DNA of 26,606 nucleotides, from positions 1 through 26,606 of IMG/VR virus record IMGVR_UViG_3300020478_000053, one strand, 5' to 3'. A program made the translations under genes and the position numbers. The notes under the pieces were generated by a model. That model made no database searches. It was not told where the DNA came from and saw nothing but the letters and a program-made list of their open reading frames with translations. Every line of letters starts with the position of its first letter. The stretch's first letter is position 1. Positions 1 to 7,847 of the stretch are shown one piece after another. This stretch comes from a virus.

Positions 1-1107
1 TTCAACAGTTGATCCAGTTGCAGTTGGGTTACCAGATGGTGCACCAGTACCAGGATCCTTAATAATATATCTGAATGTTGTGGTAGTTGGTATCTCACTG
101 ATATAATATGATCCATTAAATCTGGATGCATCAGTACCAGTTACACCACTAACAAGAACAGGAGTATTAACAGAGAAACCATGGGGTGTTGTGGTTGTTA
201 CCTCAGCAGTTGTTGTGAATACGTTAGATGAAATATAATCAGTAACAATACTGGATACAGTTACAGGACCAGCAGTGTTAGGACCAACAATTCTATTTTC
301 TTCTACTCTTGACTGTAGTTCATCAGCAGATAATACACTGGTAGAATCTGGAATATCAGTAAATGCCTTAGCAACTTTCTGATAATATAAGTCTAGGTCA
401 GTAACAGTTAATGCATTACTACCAGTATCATTAATAGTTGTTTGTACATTCTTACCATCAGCATACTCAAAACAAGTTAGTTTATGGTGAGAGAATGTTG
501 GAGGTGATGATGCAGATGGCTGTGCAGGATCTTTATATACACCTGTAGAAGGTCCATCAAAGAAACTAAACTGCCAGAAATAGCAACCACCCGTTACTCG
601 GAAGATTGCAGAAGTATCAATAGCACCAGCAGTAGGATCAGGTATATAAAGAGGACGTAGTTTTGTTTTACGTAAATCCATACCCACGATGGAGGTACCT
701 CTAGGTACAACTACACCACCCTCCACCGAATTAAATCGATAAAGAACATTGTTAGGATTAGGATTACCACTACCATCTACCAGATTCATATCACTGGCAG
801 CACTTAATTCACTAATATCTGAAGGAATATATGCTTGTCCTACAGCATTTGTTCCTGGTCTGTTGTCAATAACATAATCACCAGGATATAATACAATACT
901 GAATGACTCAAAAGCGTCGTTATACTGACCACTACGATATGAAAATCTAGCAGCTTCTAGTAATGCCCTTTGTATACTTTTAAAAGGACGGTTAGGAGAG
1001 TTACCTCTATTATCGAATGCGTCAGATGCATCAAAATCATCTGAGTTGACATATAGGCAACGTCCAGTTTTTGATGTAAAGACGTTCTTAAGTCTTGTTA
1101 GTGCCAT
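1..1107 (-). CDS. Virion structural protein, N-terminal 369 aa (3' end beyond window)
   Basis: The reading frame opens with MALTRLKNVFTSK at the ATG complementary to 1105-1107 and stays open to the window edge, so only the N-terminal part is present. The segment around residues 28-70 (NRPFKSIQRALLEAARFS, then SIVLYPGDYVID) resembles the start of right-handed beta-helix proteins in which a column of repeated strands follows an 'aIq.Al..A' helix; this suggests a fibre or appendage protein. The rest is Thr/Ser/Gly/Pro-rich, typical of large cyanophage structural proteins. It lies 17 nt downstream of the 342-aa gene in the same orientation, so the two are probably cotranscribed. No specific T4 homologue is recognised; a tail-fibre-associated or baseplate-periphery role is inferred from composition and neighbours. 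Confidence 0.6.
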   Translation of the reverse strand, partial: MALTRLKNVFTSKTGRCLYVNSDDFDASDAFDNRGNSPNRPFKSIQRALLEAARFSYRSGQYNDAFESFSIVLYPGDYVIDNRPGTNAVGQAYIPSDISELSAASDMNLVDGSGNPNPNNVLYRFNSVEGGVVVPRGTSIVGMDLRKTKLRPLYIPDPTAGAIDTSAIFRVTGGCYFWQFSFFDGPSTGVYKDPAQPSASSPPTFSHHKLTCFEYADGKNVQTTINDTGSNALTVTDLDLYYQKVAKAFTDIPDSTSVLSADELQSRVEENRIVGPNTAGPVTVSSIVTDYISSNVFTTTAEVTTTTPHGFSVNTPVLVSGVTGTDASRFNGSYYISEIPTTTTFRYIIKDPGTGAPSGNPTATGSTVE

Positions 1108-1124
1108 CTTCTATGATCTCTGGG

Positions 1125-2153
1125 TTATGAAGGAATTTCAGCAGTCTCTTCAAATCCAATAAAGGAAACGTTAACTGCAGCGGAAGAACTAACAAAAAGG
1201 GATTGGTATGTACCAAGAACTATACCATTCAATTCAAAAATTTCTTGGTTTGCTACTGACTTGTTTTTAACAAGATGTTGCTCTGCTGATACCTTAGTTA
1301 CTGCAGATACAAGCAACTCAACATCATTAGCATCAATAAATTCTGTTGCAGGAGTTGTATTACCAGCAGCAGCAAATCTATTTTGAGTTGTAGCTACAGG
1401 TCTATGGATCCTTGTCAGACTTCTATTCAAGTTATTATTATTCAATTCACGGTTTTCAGTGTTAGCATCACCAAATAATTTATAGTCAATATTGTTTCTA
1501 AACTCATAATTGTTTAGATAAATCTGGCCATTTAATGAATCATAGTATTTAATTCTACCTGACCAACCTTGAGTACCACCAGTACCAGCATGTGAAGGAC
1601 CAGCAGCAATAGTTGCACCTGAAGTTGCACCAGTAAATGTGGTATCACCAGCAGTCTCCAATCCACTTGGATGAGACATATCTCTTAACCACAATTTCTT
1701 GTTGGTTGCATCCCATGCTTGAACCTTAGCAGTCTGTGCATTAGGTGATAAGTTAGTATTGTTCCAGTTAACAGTCTCACCTAGTTGGAATGTACCTGAA
1801 TCAGCAGCACCTTCAACAACTACAGAAGATGTATACTGACCAGCAGGGAATGACCATGAACCATAGTTAACAGCAGTAGCTCCAGTATTAGGATCATTTG
1901 GTTGTGATGCTAATGCATCTAGTTGAATAATATCAGTTTGTTCAACCATTGCGATATCTACAGTCGCTGCACCGCCAGTATTATTTGCTACTACGATCTT
2001 ACCACTTGCCAGAGTTGCAGCAGGACATGTGTAAAAATTAAATGCCGTTGTTGTCAACTTATTGTTTGGATGAGTTGCGTTAACGGTTAAATGTGTATAT
2101 GGTGTGACCGTTGGAGTGAATGTTCCCAGTACACCGTTCTGCTTAACAGCCAT
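1125..2153 (-). CDS. Putative virion structural protein (342 aa)
   Basis: Starts MAVKQNGVLGTFTP. The protein is rich in Thr, Ala, Asn and Gly, has almost no charged clusters in its first 200 residues and a more polar, helical-looking last third (RELNNNNLNRSLTRIHRP, then DANDVELLVSAVTKVSAEQ). The C-terminal stretch LFVSSSAAVNVSFIGFEE looks like beta structure. Only 9 nt separate it from the upstream 524-aa gene and 17 nt from the downstream one, so it belongs to one late structural operon. I do not recognise a T4 counterpart. Composition and context suggest an appendage or head/tail decoration protein; function unknown. Confidence 0.6.
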   Translation of the reverse strand: MAVKQNGVLGTFTPTVTPYTHLTVNATHPNNKLTTTAFNFYTCPAATLASGKIVVANNTGGAATVDIAMVEQTDIIQLDALASQPNDPNTGATAVNYGSWSFPAGQYTSSVVVEGAADSGTFQLGETVNWNNTNLSPNAQTAKVQAWDATNKKLWLRDMSHPSGLETAGDTTFTGATSGATIAAGPSHAGTGGTQGWSGRIKYYDSLNGQIYLNNYEFRNNIDYKLFGDANTENRELNNNNLNRSLTRIHRPVATTQNRFAAAGNTTPATEFIDANDVELLVSAVTKVSAEQHLVKNKSVANQEIFELNGIVLGTYQSLFVSSSAAVNVSFIGFEETAEIPS

Positions 2154-2162
2154 GACGTTAGT

Positions 2163-3737
2163 TTAGAAAGAGGAATAGAAGAATGATTTAGCTCTACTTA
2201 CACCACTACCAGTAGTAGAATCTAGTGTAACTGAAGCATTTGTTTGTGGATCGGTGAGTACGATCTCTCTGGCAGTAATTTTACCACCAGTTTGGTTAGC
2301 AGGGTTGGTTGTTGTAATGGAAAGATCTCCATCAATATTTGAGTTACCAGAAACCTCGAACTTAGCAGTTGGAGATTTACCAATACCAAAATTACCAGAT
2401 GCGTCTAGTACTGCTTGGTCAGTACCAGTATTATCAGTAAAGTGTAAGCCAATTCCAGCAACACCTTTCTGAAGAATGAATTTACCAGCAGTGCCGTTAC
2501 CAGCAATGAAAGTAGATCCTGTAGAATATATAGAACCCTCAACTTCAAGATTATATGTGGCAGCAGCTCTACCTACACCTAACTTTGCAGAAGCACTTGA
2601 TCCAAATTGGAATGCAGTTCCTGCAGTAGATGTGACATCCCCTCCACCTGTGATGGTTCCACCGAATACAGCGTTACCATTACTAGCATCCAAAGTAAAC
2701 TTGTCAGTAGCAATAGTAATGTCACCGCTACCAGTGATGGATGTGACAGCATCTATTGCTCCTCCTATTGAAATACCTGTTGCTGTTGTTTCTAAGTGTG
2801 TTGTGCCACTGTGCTTAATTTCAGTCTTACCTGATACACTATCTAATGTTAAATCTCCACTAAGAGCAGAGACAGTATTACCATCGACACCAATATTATC
2901 AACAAATAATGATGACCAAGATTTTGAGTTTGATCCCAAGTAAGCACCATTATCAGTTTCTGGTTCTAAACCAGTTGTAACTGTTATCTTACCATTTGCA
3001 GTTATATCACTTGTTACATCAAGTGTTTGCTGCATAATAACAGTGTTCGAGAAGGTTGCAGAAGCAGCGAATGTAGCCGCAGAGTTAACTGTTAAACTAT
3101 CTGCTGATTCATTACCAATCGTAGTATTACCTGTTATACTAATAGTATCAACAGCTAATGTTCCTGTAAATGTAGCATTACTAAGGGTTTTATTTGTTAA
3201 AGTTTGAGTAGCACCAAGTGTTACTAACGTATCTGCAGCAGCAACTGCACCATTTGAAGGTAATACGTAGGTATGTGTAACACCAGTTGGAACATCTGCA
3301 GTACTAAACCTTGCAACTTTAGTATTATCAGAACTGTTAGGTATAACAAATAAGGTATCAGTGATTGCTAGGACAGAACCCAAGCGAATAACACCAGTAC
3401 CTTGTGCTGATATAGTAAAATCTAAGTTTGTATCTGCAGCATCTCGTGCTTGTATATTGAGAGTAGTACCAACCTTCTGAAGGTTAAGTCTAGCGTCTCC
3501 CATTGACAGACCAACTTGACCCTGAGTTTCCGAGAATAAACCCGTTGCGGTTTTTCCCTCAAACTGTACACCAGGAGTAGAGTATGTACCAGAAGGCACT
3601 GCCTTAAATATACTACCTACTGCTGACCGTTTATTTTGATCGGTTGGATCTGAGTTATCAAGTAAGAGTAAAGTATCAGAACTTGATACTTCACCTGAAT
3701 TCAATAATGTTAAGTCAGATATCTTACGAGTTGCCAC
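2163..3737 (-). CDS. Tail-fibre-like structural protein (524 aa)
   Basis: Begins (M)ATRKISDLTLLNSGEVSS at a GTG codon (complement of 3735-3737), 28 nt after a TATAAATA late-promoter box. 'KISDLt...s..v.ssD.l.l.d' openings and the motif TLTNKTLSNATFTGT near residue 180 are common in phage tail-fibre and neck-fibre proteins. The remainder is a low-complexity series of short beta-strand units (Gly/Thr/Ser/Asn-rich, with recurring T.I.G and DGNTVSALSGDLTLDS-type repeats), consistent with a trimeric fibrous shaft. The C-terminus (SRAKSFFYSSF) is short and has no visible intramolecular-chaperone domain. It is the first gene of a three-gene structural run (524, 342 and >369 aa). A fibre or virion-surface role is inferred; host receptor and exact location in the particle are unknown. 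Confidence 0.65.
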   Translation of the reverse strand: MATRKISDLTLLNSGEVSSSDTLLLLDNSDPTDQNKRSAVGSIFKAVPSGTYSTPGVQFEGKTATGLFSETQGQVGLSMGDARLNLQKVGTTLNIQARDAADTNLDFTISAQGTGVIRLGSVLAITDTLFVIPNSSDNTKVARFSTADVPTGVTHTYVLPSNGAVAAADTLVTLGATQTLTNKTLSNATFTGTLAVDTISITGNTTIGNESADSLTVNSAATFAASATFSNTVIMQQTLDVTSDITANGKITVTTGLEPETDNGAYLGSNSKSWSSLFVDNIGVDGNTVSALSGDLTLDSVSGKTEIKHSGTTHLETTATGISIGGAIDAVTSITGSGDITIATDKFTLDASNGNAVFGGTITGGGDVTSTAGTAFQFGSSASAKLGVGRAAATYNLEVEGSIYSTGSTFIAGNGTAGKFILQKGVAGIGLHFTDNTGTDQAVLDASGNFGIGKSPTAKFEVSGNSNIDGDLSITTTNPANQTGGKITAREIVLTDPQTNASVTLDSTTGSGVSRAKSFFYSSF

Positions 3738-3765
3738 TCTAATTCCACAATAAAATGTTCAAATC

Positions 3766-3773
3766 TATTTATA
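3766..3773 (-). promoter_or_regulatory. T4-type late promoter TATAAATA
   Basis: A perfect T4 late -10 box, TATAAATA, reads on the minus strand 28 nt before the GTG start of the 524-aa fibre-like gene. It overlaps the TAA stop of the CpeT-like gene. The spacing matches the two CATAAATA boxes at 17859-17896, supporting function. Late transcription would use the gp55/gp33/clamp system; gp33 is encoded in this window. Confidence 0.75.
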
Positions 3774-4209
3774 ACTTCTTCTTGAAGAGAAAAAATCCTT
3801 CACTACCATGCCAGTAACCTTTGTCCCATGTATGATAGTAATCTGCATATAATTTTGCCTTACTTTCTAGTGATTTTCCTTTATATGTACATCCCTCCTC
3901 AGATATACCCTCGAAACACATGTTATCTTTATCAAAACCAAAGATCATATCACATGCAGGATTTTTTACTATGATGATACCCACATGATCACCAATAACA
4001 TGTGGTTGAGTTATTTCTACTTCCTGTTCTCTGTATGGTTTATCACTATAATTATAACGAGAACTAGTTAGAAACTTTCTCTCATCAACTCTTTCATGGG
4101 TAATATATATGTGTGCCCATTTAGTAGGATTAGATGATGCTTGTTCCCAATTATCAAACTTTCCTTCAAACCACTGACAAAATAGATTTAATTCCAACGG
4201 AGTGGGCAT
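3769..4209 (-). CDS. cpeT: CpeT/CpcT-like phycobiliprotein lyase (146 aa)
   Basis: Resembles the CpeT/CpcT family of chromophore lyases that attach bilins to phycobiliprotein cysteines. Visible family features are the N-terminal CQWFEGKFDNWEQA (usual form 'l..yl.G.fdN..qA'), W-hh-H followed by a beta-strand, YSDKPYREQEVEI (usual 'dqPYRqR...l'), and a C-terminal GCTYKGKSLESKAKLY and YWHGSEGFFLFKKK ('wG...GpyrF.k'). I chose the ATG complementary to 4207-4209 because AAGGAG sits 5 nt upstream; a longer frame starting at 4248 lacks such a site and would overlap the upstream gene by 61 nt rather than 22. CpeT homologues are known in other cyanophages. With pebS elsewhere in the window it points to manipulation of host bilin or antenna metabolism. 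Its late-promoter-bearing 3' end feeds the structural genes. Confidence 0.8.
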   Translation of the reverse strand: MPTPLELNLFCQWFEGKFDNWEQASSNPTKWAHIYITHERVDERKFLTSSRYNYSDKPYREQEVEITQPHVIGDHVGIIIVKNPACDMIFGFDKDNMCFEGISEEGCTYKGKSLESKAKLYADYYHTWDKGYWHGSEGFFLFKKKL

Positions 4210-4847
4210 TTGTTCTCCTTGTTCAATCTCTGCTTTATTATATCCCATGATTTGAATTTTGTGAATAGTCTTAGTGTATTATGTTGTTGTAATTGTGACG
4301 TTAGTTCCTTTGGTGGTTTACGTTGTTCCAGTTGTACCTGAGTTTTGCTTGGGAATCTTATATGACTCAGGGGAGTCCCTCTAGGTAACAATATATCATT
4401 GTCTATAAGCTTCATACCTATGACTATAGGACGAAACCATACAGATATAGGAAACGTACCTTGTACTAACTCAACACCTTGGCGGGCGAGCAGAGGAGGT
4501 GCCAGTTGTTCAACCCACACATTCTTTTCCTTTGTCCAGAAAAACCAGTTATACTTTAATTGTATCTCTGGATAGTCTCCATTTAACCATGTATCAGAAA
4601 CATGAAAATATTGATCATATGCCTTCTGTGGTATATTTGTATCAATCCTATCTTTATTAAATTTAATACCTAGATCAAATGGTTGTTCAATTACCCAAGT
4701 ATTCTTAAAATATTCCTTCCATGCAGGACATTTAGCATGATCATATTTCATATCATACCCAGACAAATATTTTTTGGGACCACCTACGAATTCATTTGGA
4801 AATGTATCTTCAGTATCACCAATAGTATATGACCAATAAATCTTCAC
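4188..4847 (-). CDS. Conserved-looking hypothetical protein (219 aa)
   Basis: Starts MKIYWSYTIGDTEDTFP with a TGA/ATG 4-nt overlap to the upstream 2OG oxygenase gene. The protein is aromatic-rich (many Trp, Tyr, Phe) with a central predicted beta region (YNWFFWTKEKNVWVEQLAPPLLA, read in part; FPISVWFRPIVIGMKLID) and ILLPRGTPLSHIRFPSKTQ, then a polar helical C-terminus (LTSQLQQHNTLRLFTKFKSWDIIKQRL). No catalytic motif that I can assign is visible. It sits between a 2OG oxygenase and a CpeT-like lyase in an accessory cassette, so an enzymatic or cofactor-related role is possible but unproven. No signal peptide or membrane segment is evident. Confidence 0.55.
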   Translation of the reverse strand: MKIYWSYTIGDTEDTFPNEFVGGPKKYLSGYDMKYDHAKCPAWKEYFKNTWVIEQPFDLGIKFNKDRIDTNIPQKAYDQYFHVSDTWLNGDYPEIQLKYNWFFWTKEKNVWVEQLAPPLLARQGVELVQGTFPISVWFRPIVIGMKLIDNDILLPRGTPLSHIRFPSKTQVQLEQRKPPKELTSQLQQHNTLRLFTKFKSWDIIKQRLNKENKCPLRWN

Positions 4848-5338
4848 CTTTCAAAATAATTTACATTCAGAACTATTCTCCTATCAGTGTCCTTTTGGGG
4901 AACACCTCTATGTTCAATATTAGTATCAAAAATGAGTGCGTTATTAGCTATAGTATATGATTTATTCTCTGGGAATGGACATTCACCAGAAAATTCAGTG
5001 TATCCATCACAATCATTTAGATAGAATACACACGTCTTACTTGGAGTACTTAATTTCCAATCAACATGCCAACCCTGTTTGGGTGCATTCCTAGGAGTTG
5101 AGTTCAATTTAATCCTAAGAATAGAAATGGCATTCAATTGAGTACAGAGTACTGCAAGTATACGTTTCATCTTTGGAGTTACATCCTCAGAGAACTCATG
5201 ATCGTAATATAACAAATTAGTATATTGTTCTGGTTCACCAGGTGATTGAGTATAATACCATGGAAAATTTTTATCCAGTACTAACCTCTGTAACTCATCG
5301 AATGTAGATGGTTTAAGAAATTTGTGAATTACGTTCAT
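4844..5338 (-). CDS. 2-oxoglutarate/Fe(II)-dependent oxygenase (164 aa)
   Basis: A compact double-stranded beta-helix oxygenase. The Fe(II) triad is visible as H91-x-D93 in KQGWHVDWK and a distal H143 in IEHRGVPQKD, followed about ten residues later by R153/R154 (TDRRIVLNVNYF), the expected 2-oxoglutarate carboxylate ligand. The pattern fits the small prolyl-4-hydroxylase-like oxygenases abundant in cyanophage genomes, whose substrates are mostly unknown. The start ATG (5336-5338) lies inside the end of the acyl carrier protein gene (26-nt overlap), and the 3' end overlaps the 219-aa gene by 4 nt, so translation is likely coupled through the block. Substrate could be a protein, lipid, nucleobase or small metabolite; nothing in the sequence decides. 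Confidence 0.75.
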   Translation of the reverse strand: MNVIHKFLKPSTFDELQRLVLDKNFPWYYTQSPGEPEQYTNLLYYDHEFSEDVTPKMKRILAVLCTQLNAISILRIKLNSTPRNAPKQGWHVDWKLSTPSKTCVFYLNDCDGYTEFSGECPFPENKSYTIANNALIFDTNIEHRGVPQKDTDRRIVLNVNYFER

Positions 5339-5804
5339 CTTCCTCTAATGCTTCATCAATTTCTTTATCAAGTTTTGCTTGCTTTTCTGCCCTTGCTTCA
5401 GTTGCTTCAGTAAATTGCTTTGCTTCAGTTAAAGGTGCACCAGGTGTTTTTGCTTTCTTGTACTTAGATACATTAATCTTTTTCTTCTTGCCTTTATTTG
5501 CCTTGGCTTTTTTAATAGTTTCAATAGCATCACCAACTGTTACTATTTCACCTGCCATTTCATCTGGAATTTCAACACCAAAGCACTCTTCTAAGAACAT
5601 GACAAGTTCTACCATGTCAAGACTGTCTAGCATTAGGTCATCACCTAACTTACTATCCCATGTCACATCGACACCTTCAGATCTCTCTTTACCAAGAGTT
5701 TCAAGTATTGCTAGCTTTGCAACCTTGAGCATAGTGACCTTAGTGATCCTCTTAGAATCCTTAAGGATCTGTTTTATTTCGCTATAAGTTTTGTTGTAAG
5801 ACAT
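5313..5804 (-). CDS. Acyl carrier protein with long basic/charged C-terminal tail (163 aa)
   Basis: Residues about 25-98 form a canonical acyl/peptidyl carrier domain: KLGDDLMLDSLDMVELVMFL carries the phosphopantetheine attachment serine (S61) in a D-S-L-D motif, followed by helix 3 (FGVEIPDEMAGEIVTVGDAIETI). Unlike ordinary ACPs (about 80 aa) it continues with a Lys-rich segment (residues 99-119, KANKGKKKKINVSKYKKAK) and an alternating Lys/Glu helix (125-163). The start ATG overlaps the TAA of the 57-aa gene by 1 nt. No phage acyl synthase or phosphopantetheinyl transferase is visible nearby, so it would rely on the host AcpS-type enzyme. Role unknown: it may redirect host acyl groups, supply a lipid- or acyl-modifying step, or act as a decoy. 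The neighbouring 2OG oxygenases are possible partners. Confidence 0.85.
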   Translation of the reverse strand: MSYNKTYSEIKQILKDSKRITKVTMLKVAKLAILETLGKERSEGVDVTWDSKLGDDLMLDSLDMVELVMFLEECFGVEIPDEMAGEIVTVGDAIETIKKAKANKGKKKKINVSKYKKAKTPGAPLTEAKQFTEATEARAEKQAKLDKEIDEALEEDERNSQIS

Positions 5805-5977
5805 TAGACGTAAACTACTTCATCATTTAAACATGATTCTCGAACGACATCAAGTACACGGATGAATTCATCACCGTCATTGCACTCAATGGTTTTGACG
5901 TTACCATCACTACTTAGTAGTGTAAACCTTCTTGCTGGAATGTCAACCGTCACCTTATCAAGGTATTCATCAAACAT
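5804..5977 (-). CDS. Small hypothetical protein (57 aa)
   Basis: A short frame starting MFDEYLDKVTVDIPARRF and ending LNDEVVYV. It has an excellent ribosome-binding site (AAGGAGG, 7 nt before the ATG) and its TAA overlaps the ATG of the acyl carrier protein gene (TAATG), so the two are translationally coupled. It is the first gene after the sigma-70-type promoter at 6003-6031. The sequence is acidic with an alternating beta-type N-terminus (VDIPARRFTLLSSDGNVKTI) and a C-terminal helix (DEFIRVLDVVRES). No function can be assigned; it could be a regulator or an ACP partner. Confidence 0.75.
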   Translation of the reverse strand: MFDEYLDKVTVDIPARRFTLLSSDGNVKTIECNDGDEFIRVLDVVRESCLNDEVVYV

Positions 5978-6002
5978 GGTCGGACCTCCTTAGTACCTGA
6001 AA

Positions 6003-6031
6003 ATTATAGCACGTTTCTGGGATTTGTGCAA
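6003..6031 (-). promoter_or_regulatory. Near-consensus sigma-70 promoter (TTGCAC-17-TATAAT, extended -10)
   Basis: On the minus strand TTGCAC (6031-6026) is separated by exactly 17 nt from TATAAT (6008-6003), which is preceded by TGC, an extended -10. It sits between the 2OG oxygenase gene ending at 6043 and the strong Shine-Dalgarno of the 57-aa gene, giving a short leader of about 20 nt. This is the form expected of an early cyanophage promoter read by host RNA polymerase. It would drive the 57-aa/ACP/2OG/219-aa/CpeT cassette early, separately from the late structural genes on either side. Confidence 0.75.
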
Positions 6032-6042
6032 ATATGTGGACA

Positions 6043-6639
6043 CTAATCCAATTGTAACATGCTCAGTGGTTCTCCACCAATATTCCCTTTAAGGAAAATG
6101 TTGAATGAAACTGAGTACCTATCGACATCTTCATTCACCGTTGCTGTCTCATGCTGTAAAGCACTTGGGAAGAGCAACATTGTACTTGGTTGTGGATTTA
6201 ATATAAAACTTCTAAGATTGCACAGATTACCTGTACGAAAATTAGGCACAATAGTAGATGGTGATGGATGATGGAACCTAATCGGTGCAGCATTCATCAT
6301 TGGATAGTACACACCAGACATAAAACTGTTAGGATGTGTATGACTATGGATCTTTTGATATCTCTTACAACAAGTACCCCACATTAACGTGAAGTATGGT
6401 TCTATATCTTTATATTCAAAAACTTCATCAAATATTTGTTTGATTTGATCTAATAATGGTACAGTTAAGAAATCGTACTCTTCGATCGTATGAAGTTCAT
6501 GCGATTTGGTAAGATAGAAATCTCTAGATTCATCAATATCAATATCTCTCTCAAGAAGCTCAAGAAGTCTACCGTTGTCAATATCAATGTTGGAGCAAAT
6601 CAAGTTCTGTGCGAACAAAGGAATAATATCAGTAATCAT
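6043..6639 (-). CDS. 2OG-Fe(II) oxygenase-like protein, phage type (198 aa)
   Basis: Matches the style of the putative 2OG-Fe(II) oxygenase family common in T4-like cyanophages (2OG-FeII_Oxy_5 type). Visible motifs are KIHSHTHPNSFMSGVYYPM (His98, His100 and His102 as candidate metal-site histidines, then the family's 'SGvyY'), the strand TMLLFPSALQHETATV with H163, and DRYSVSFNIFL, where R174 would bind the co-substrate. The N-terminal 80 residues are helical and acidic. It is separated by 15 nt from the fibre gene upstream and by the early promoter from the gene downstream. In other cyanophages such genes often sit beside structural genes, so virion protein hydroxylation has been considered; substrate here is unknown. 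Confidence 0.7.
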   Translation of the reverse strand: MITDIIPLFAQNLICSNIDIDNGRLLELLERDIDIDESRDFYLTKSHELHTIEEYDFLTVPLLDQIKQIFDEVFEYKDIEPYFTLMWGTCCKRYQKIHSHTHPNSFMSGVYYPMMNAAPIRFHHPSPSTIVPNFRTGNLCNLRSFILNPQPSTMLLFPSALQHETATVNEDVDRYSVSFNIFLKGNIGGEPLSMLQLD

Positions 6640-6654
6640 AATGAAAGAATAATT

Positions 6655-7569
6655 TTATTGGATAAGCATGTATACGTTTACTAGTTGAATTGAGTGACCC
6701 TCATTACCATTCTGGAAACCGCCACTTGGGTTACAGGAAGATCCACCAGACCATCCTTGATAAGGTCCGTGACCACCCCATGACCACATAAATGTGCGGT
6801 CGCAGTTATTACCACCACCATAGGCTAACGTATCTGTCCAGCGATTGCCTTGACCCCAGTTCTGTTGAGTACTACCAGTTCTCCATAAACCAGAGGTTCT
6901 AACTGCACTAGCATTTACACTAGATGAGTTCTGTGGGAAGTATGACCATGACCAACTGGTCGAAGTGCCACCTTCAAAATACCAGGAATCACCACTGTTC
7001 CTCCTGTTGGTCATAATTCTAGCAGATGACCAGTTAAAATTGCAAAGTGCACTACAAAAATCGTTAGGAGCAACAGCAATTGGAGTATTCTGGGACAAAT
7101 AAGTACTTGTTAATCCACCACCAACAAAATTCTGTCCAGAAGTTTGCCACCAGTTAGTAGATTCTCTACCTCTTGCAATTTGGACATATGCACTAGATGA
7201 AGGAGCATTGGAAGTATTTACATATACTTGTATAGAAGAACCAGAGTATCCTGTTGGTTTAAACCAGTAATCTCCATCTGGAGGATTTGTTGTTAACCAT
7301 GTAGTAGTATCGACTACAGGATCAGCAGCAGTTAAACCTTGAACCCCACCACCTGCAGCTTTACTCCAAGCACCATCAACATAGCACTCTAATTGCTTCT
7401 CAGTTGTATTAACTCCAATCAAACCTTCTACAGGAGTTGGTCTAGTAGATGTAGTCCACGTAGGAAGTTTCATCGTCCCCTCGACTTGTAGACGATGACC
7501 ACTAGGAACTCTTACCTGATTAGAATAGGTACTAAATCCCTGTAAATCGTGAATGGTTAATGTACTCAT
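6655..7569 (-). CDS. Tail fibre/adhesin with lectin-like C-terminus (304 aa)
   Basis: Begins MSTLTIHDLQGFSTYSNQVRVPSGHRLQVEG. Residues about 35-75 (TRPTPVEGLIGVNTTEKQLECYVDGAW) form the short 'G.iwynt..k.le.y..g.W' unit found in many phage fibres. From about residue 95, DGDYWFKPTGYSGSSIQVYV opens a Trp/Gly/Ser/Asn-rich domain resembling fibrinogen-like or intelectin-like lectin folds ('G.Y.i.p......vyC'), ending CDRTFMWSWGGHGPYQGWSGG and a terminal beta-strand HSIQLVNVYMLIQ. Such domains bind surface glycans, so host recognition is inferred. Four cysteines are spread through the second half. It is the last gene of the hub/spike block. Exact placement in the virion is unknown. Confidence 0.65.
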   Translation of the reverse strand: MSTLTIHDLQGFSTYSNQVRVPSGHRLQVEGTMKLPTWTTSTRPTPVEGLIGVNTTEKQLECYVDGAWSKAAGGGVQGLTAADPVVDTTTWLTTNPPDGDYWFKPTGYSGSSIQVYVNTSNAPSSSAYVQIARGRESTNWWQTSGQNFVGGGLTSTYLSQNTPIAVAPNDFCSALCNFNWSSARIMTNRRNSGDSWYFEGGTSTSWSWSYFPQNSSSVNASAVRTSGLWRTGSTQQNWGQGNRWTDTLAYGGGNNCDRTFMWSWGGHGPYQGWSGGSSCNPSGGFQNGNEGHSIQLVNVYMLIQ

Positions 7570-7591
7570 TGCTTAAATCATTCCTTCCATC

Positions 7592-7825
7592 TTATTTAGT
7601 AGAGAAGTATGGGTCATTTGATTGCCTAGAACTTCTTCTAATAACGTCAGAAGTTTTTTCTAGTAATTCTTTACCTGCTTCTCTATTCTCTAACATATGT
7701 TTCATCATCTTTTCTCTATCATCCTCATCCTTTACCATTTCTTCGACATAATCGTCTAAATGTTTGACAAGAATACTTTTTAAGAACATTGCTTCTTGTC
7801 GTGTTACTGACATGTGAAAAGTCAT
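7592..7825 (-). CDS. Small hypothetical protein (77 aa)
   Basis: A highly charged, probably all-helical protein (LDDYVEEMVKDEDDREKMM, then ENREAGKELLEKTSDVIRR) with no membrane segment. No good Shine-Dalgarno precedes either the ATG at 7825 or the in-frame ATG at 7813 (MSVTRQEAMFLKS); the latter would give 73 aa and may be the true start. It lies 22 nt after the spike gene's end and before the fibre gene in the same orientation. It could be a small chaperone or regulator of the neighbouring spike or fibre; no family is recognised. Confidence 0.55.
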   Translation of the reverse strand: MTFHMSVTRQEAMFLKSILVKHLDDYVEEMVKDEDDREKMMKHMLENREAGKELLEKTSDVIRRSSRQSNDPYFSTK

Positions 7826-7847
7826 TAGTGTTACTGAAAATCGACAT

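Noticed and set aside
2254-2943. Plus-strand open frames of 72 and 155 aa opposite the fibre-like gene
   Set aside because: They are antisense to a long coding gene, Pro/Val/Ser-rich by reverse-complement composition, and lack ribosome-binding sites or family features.
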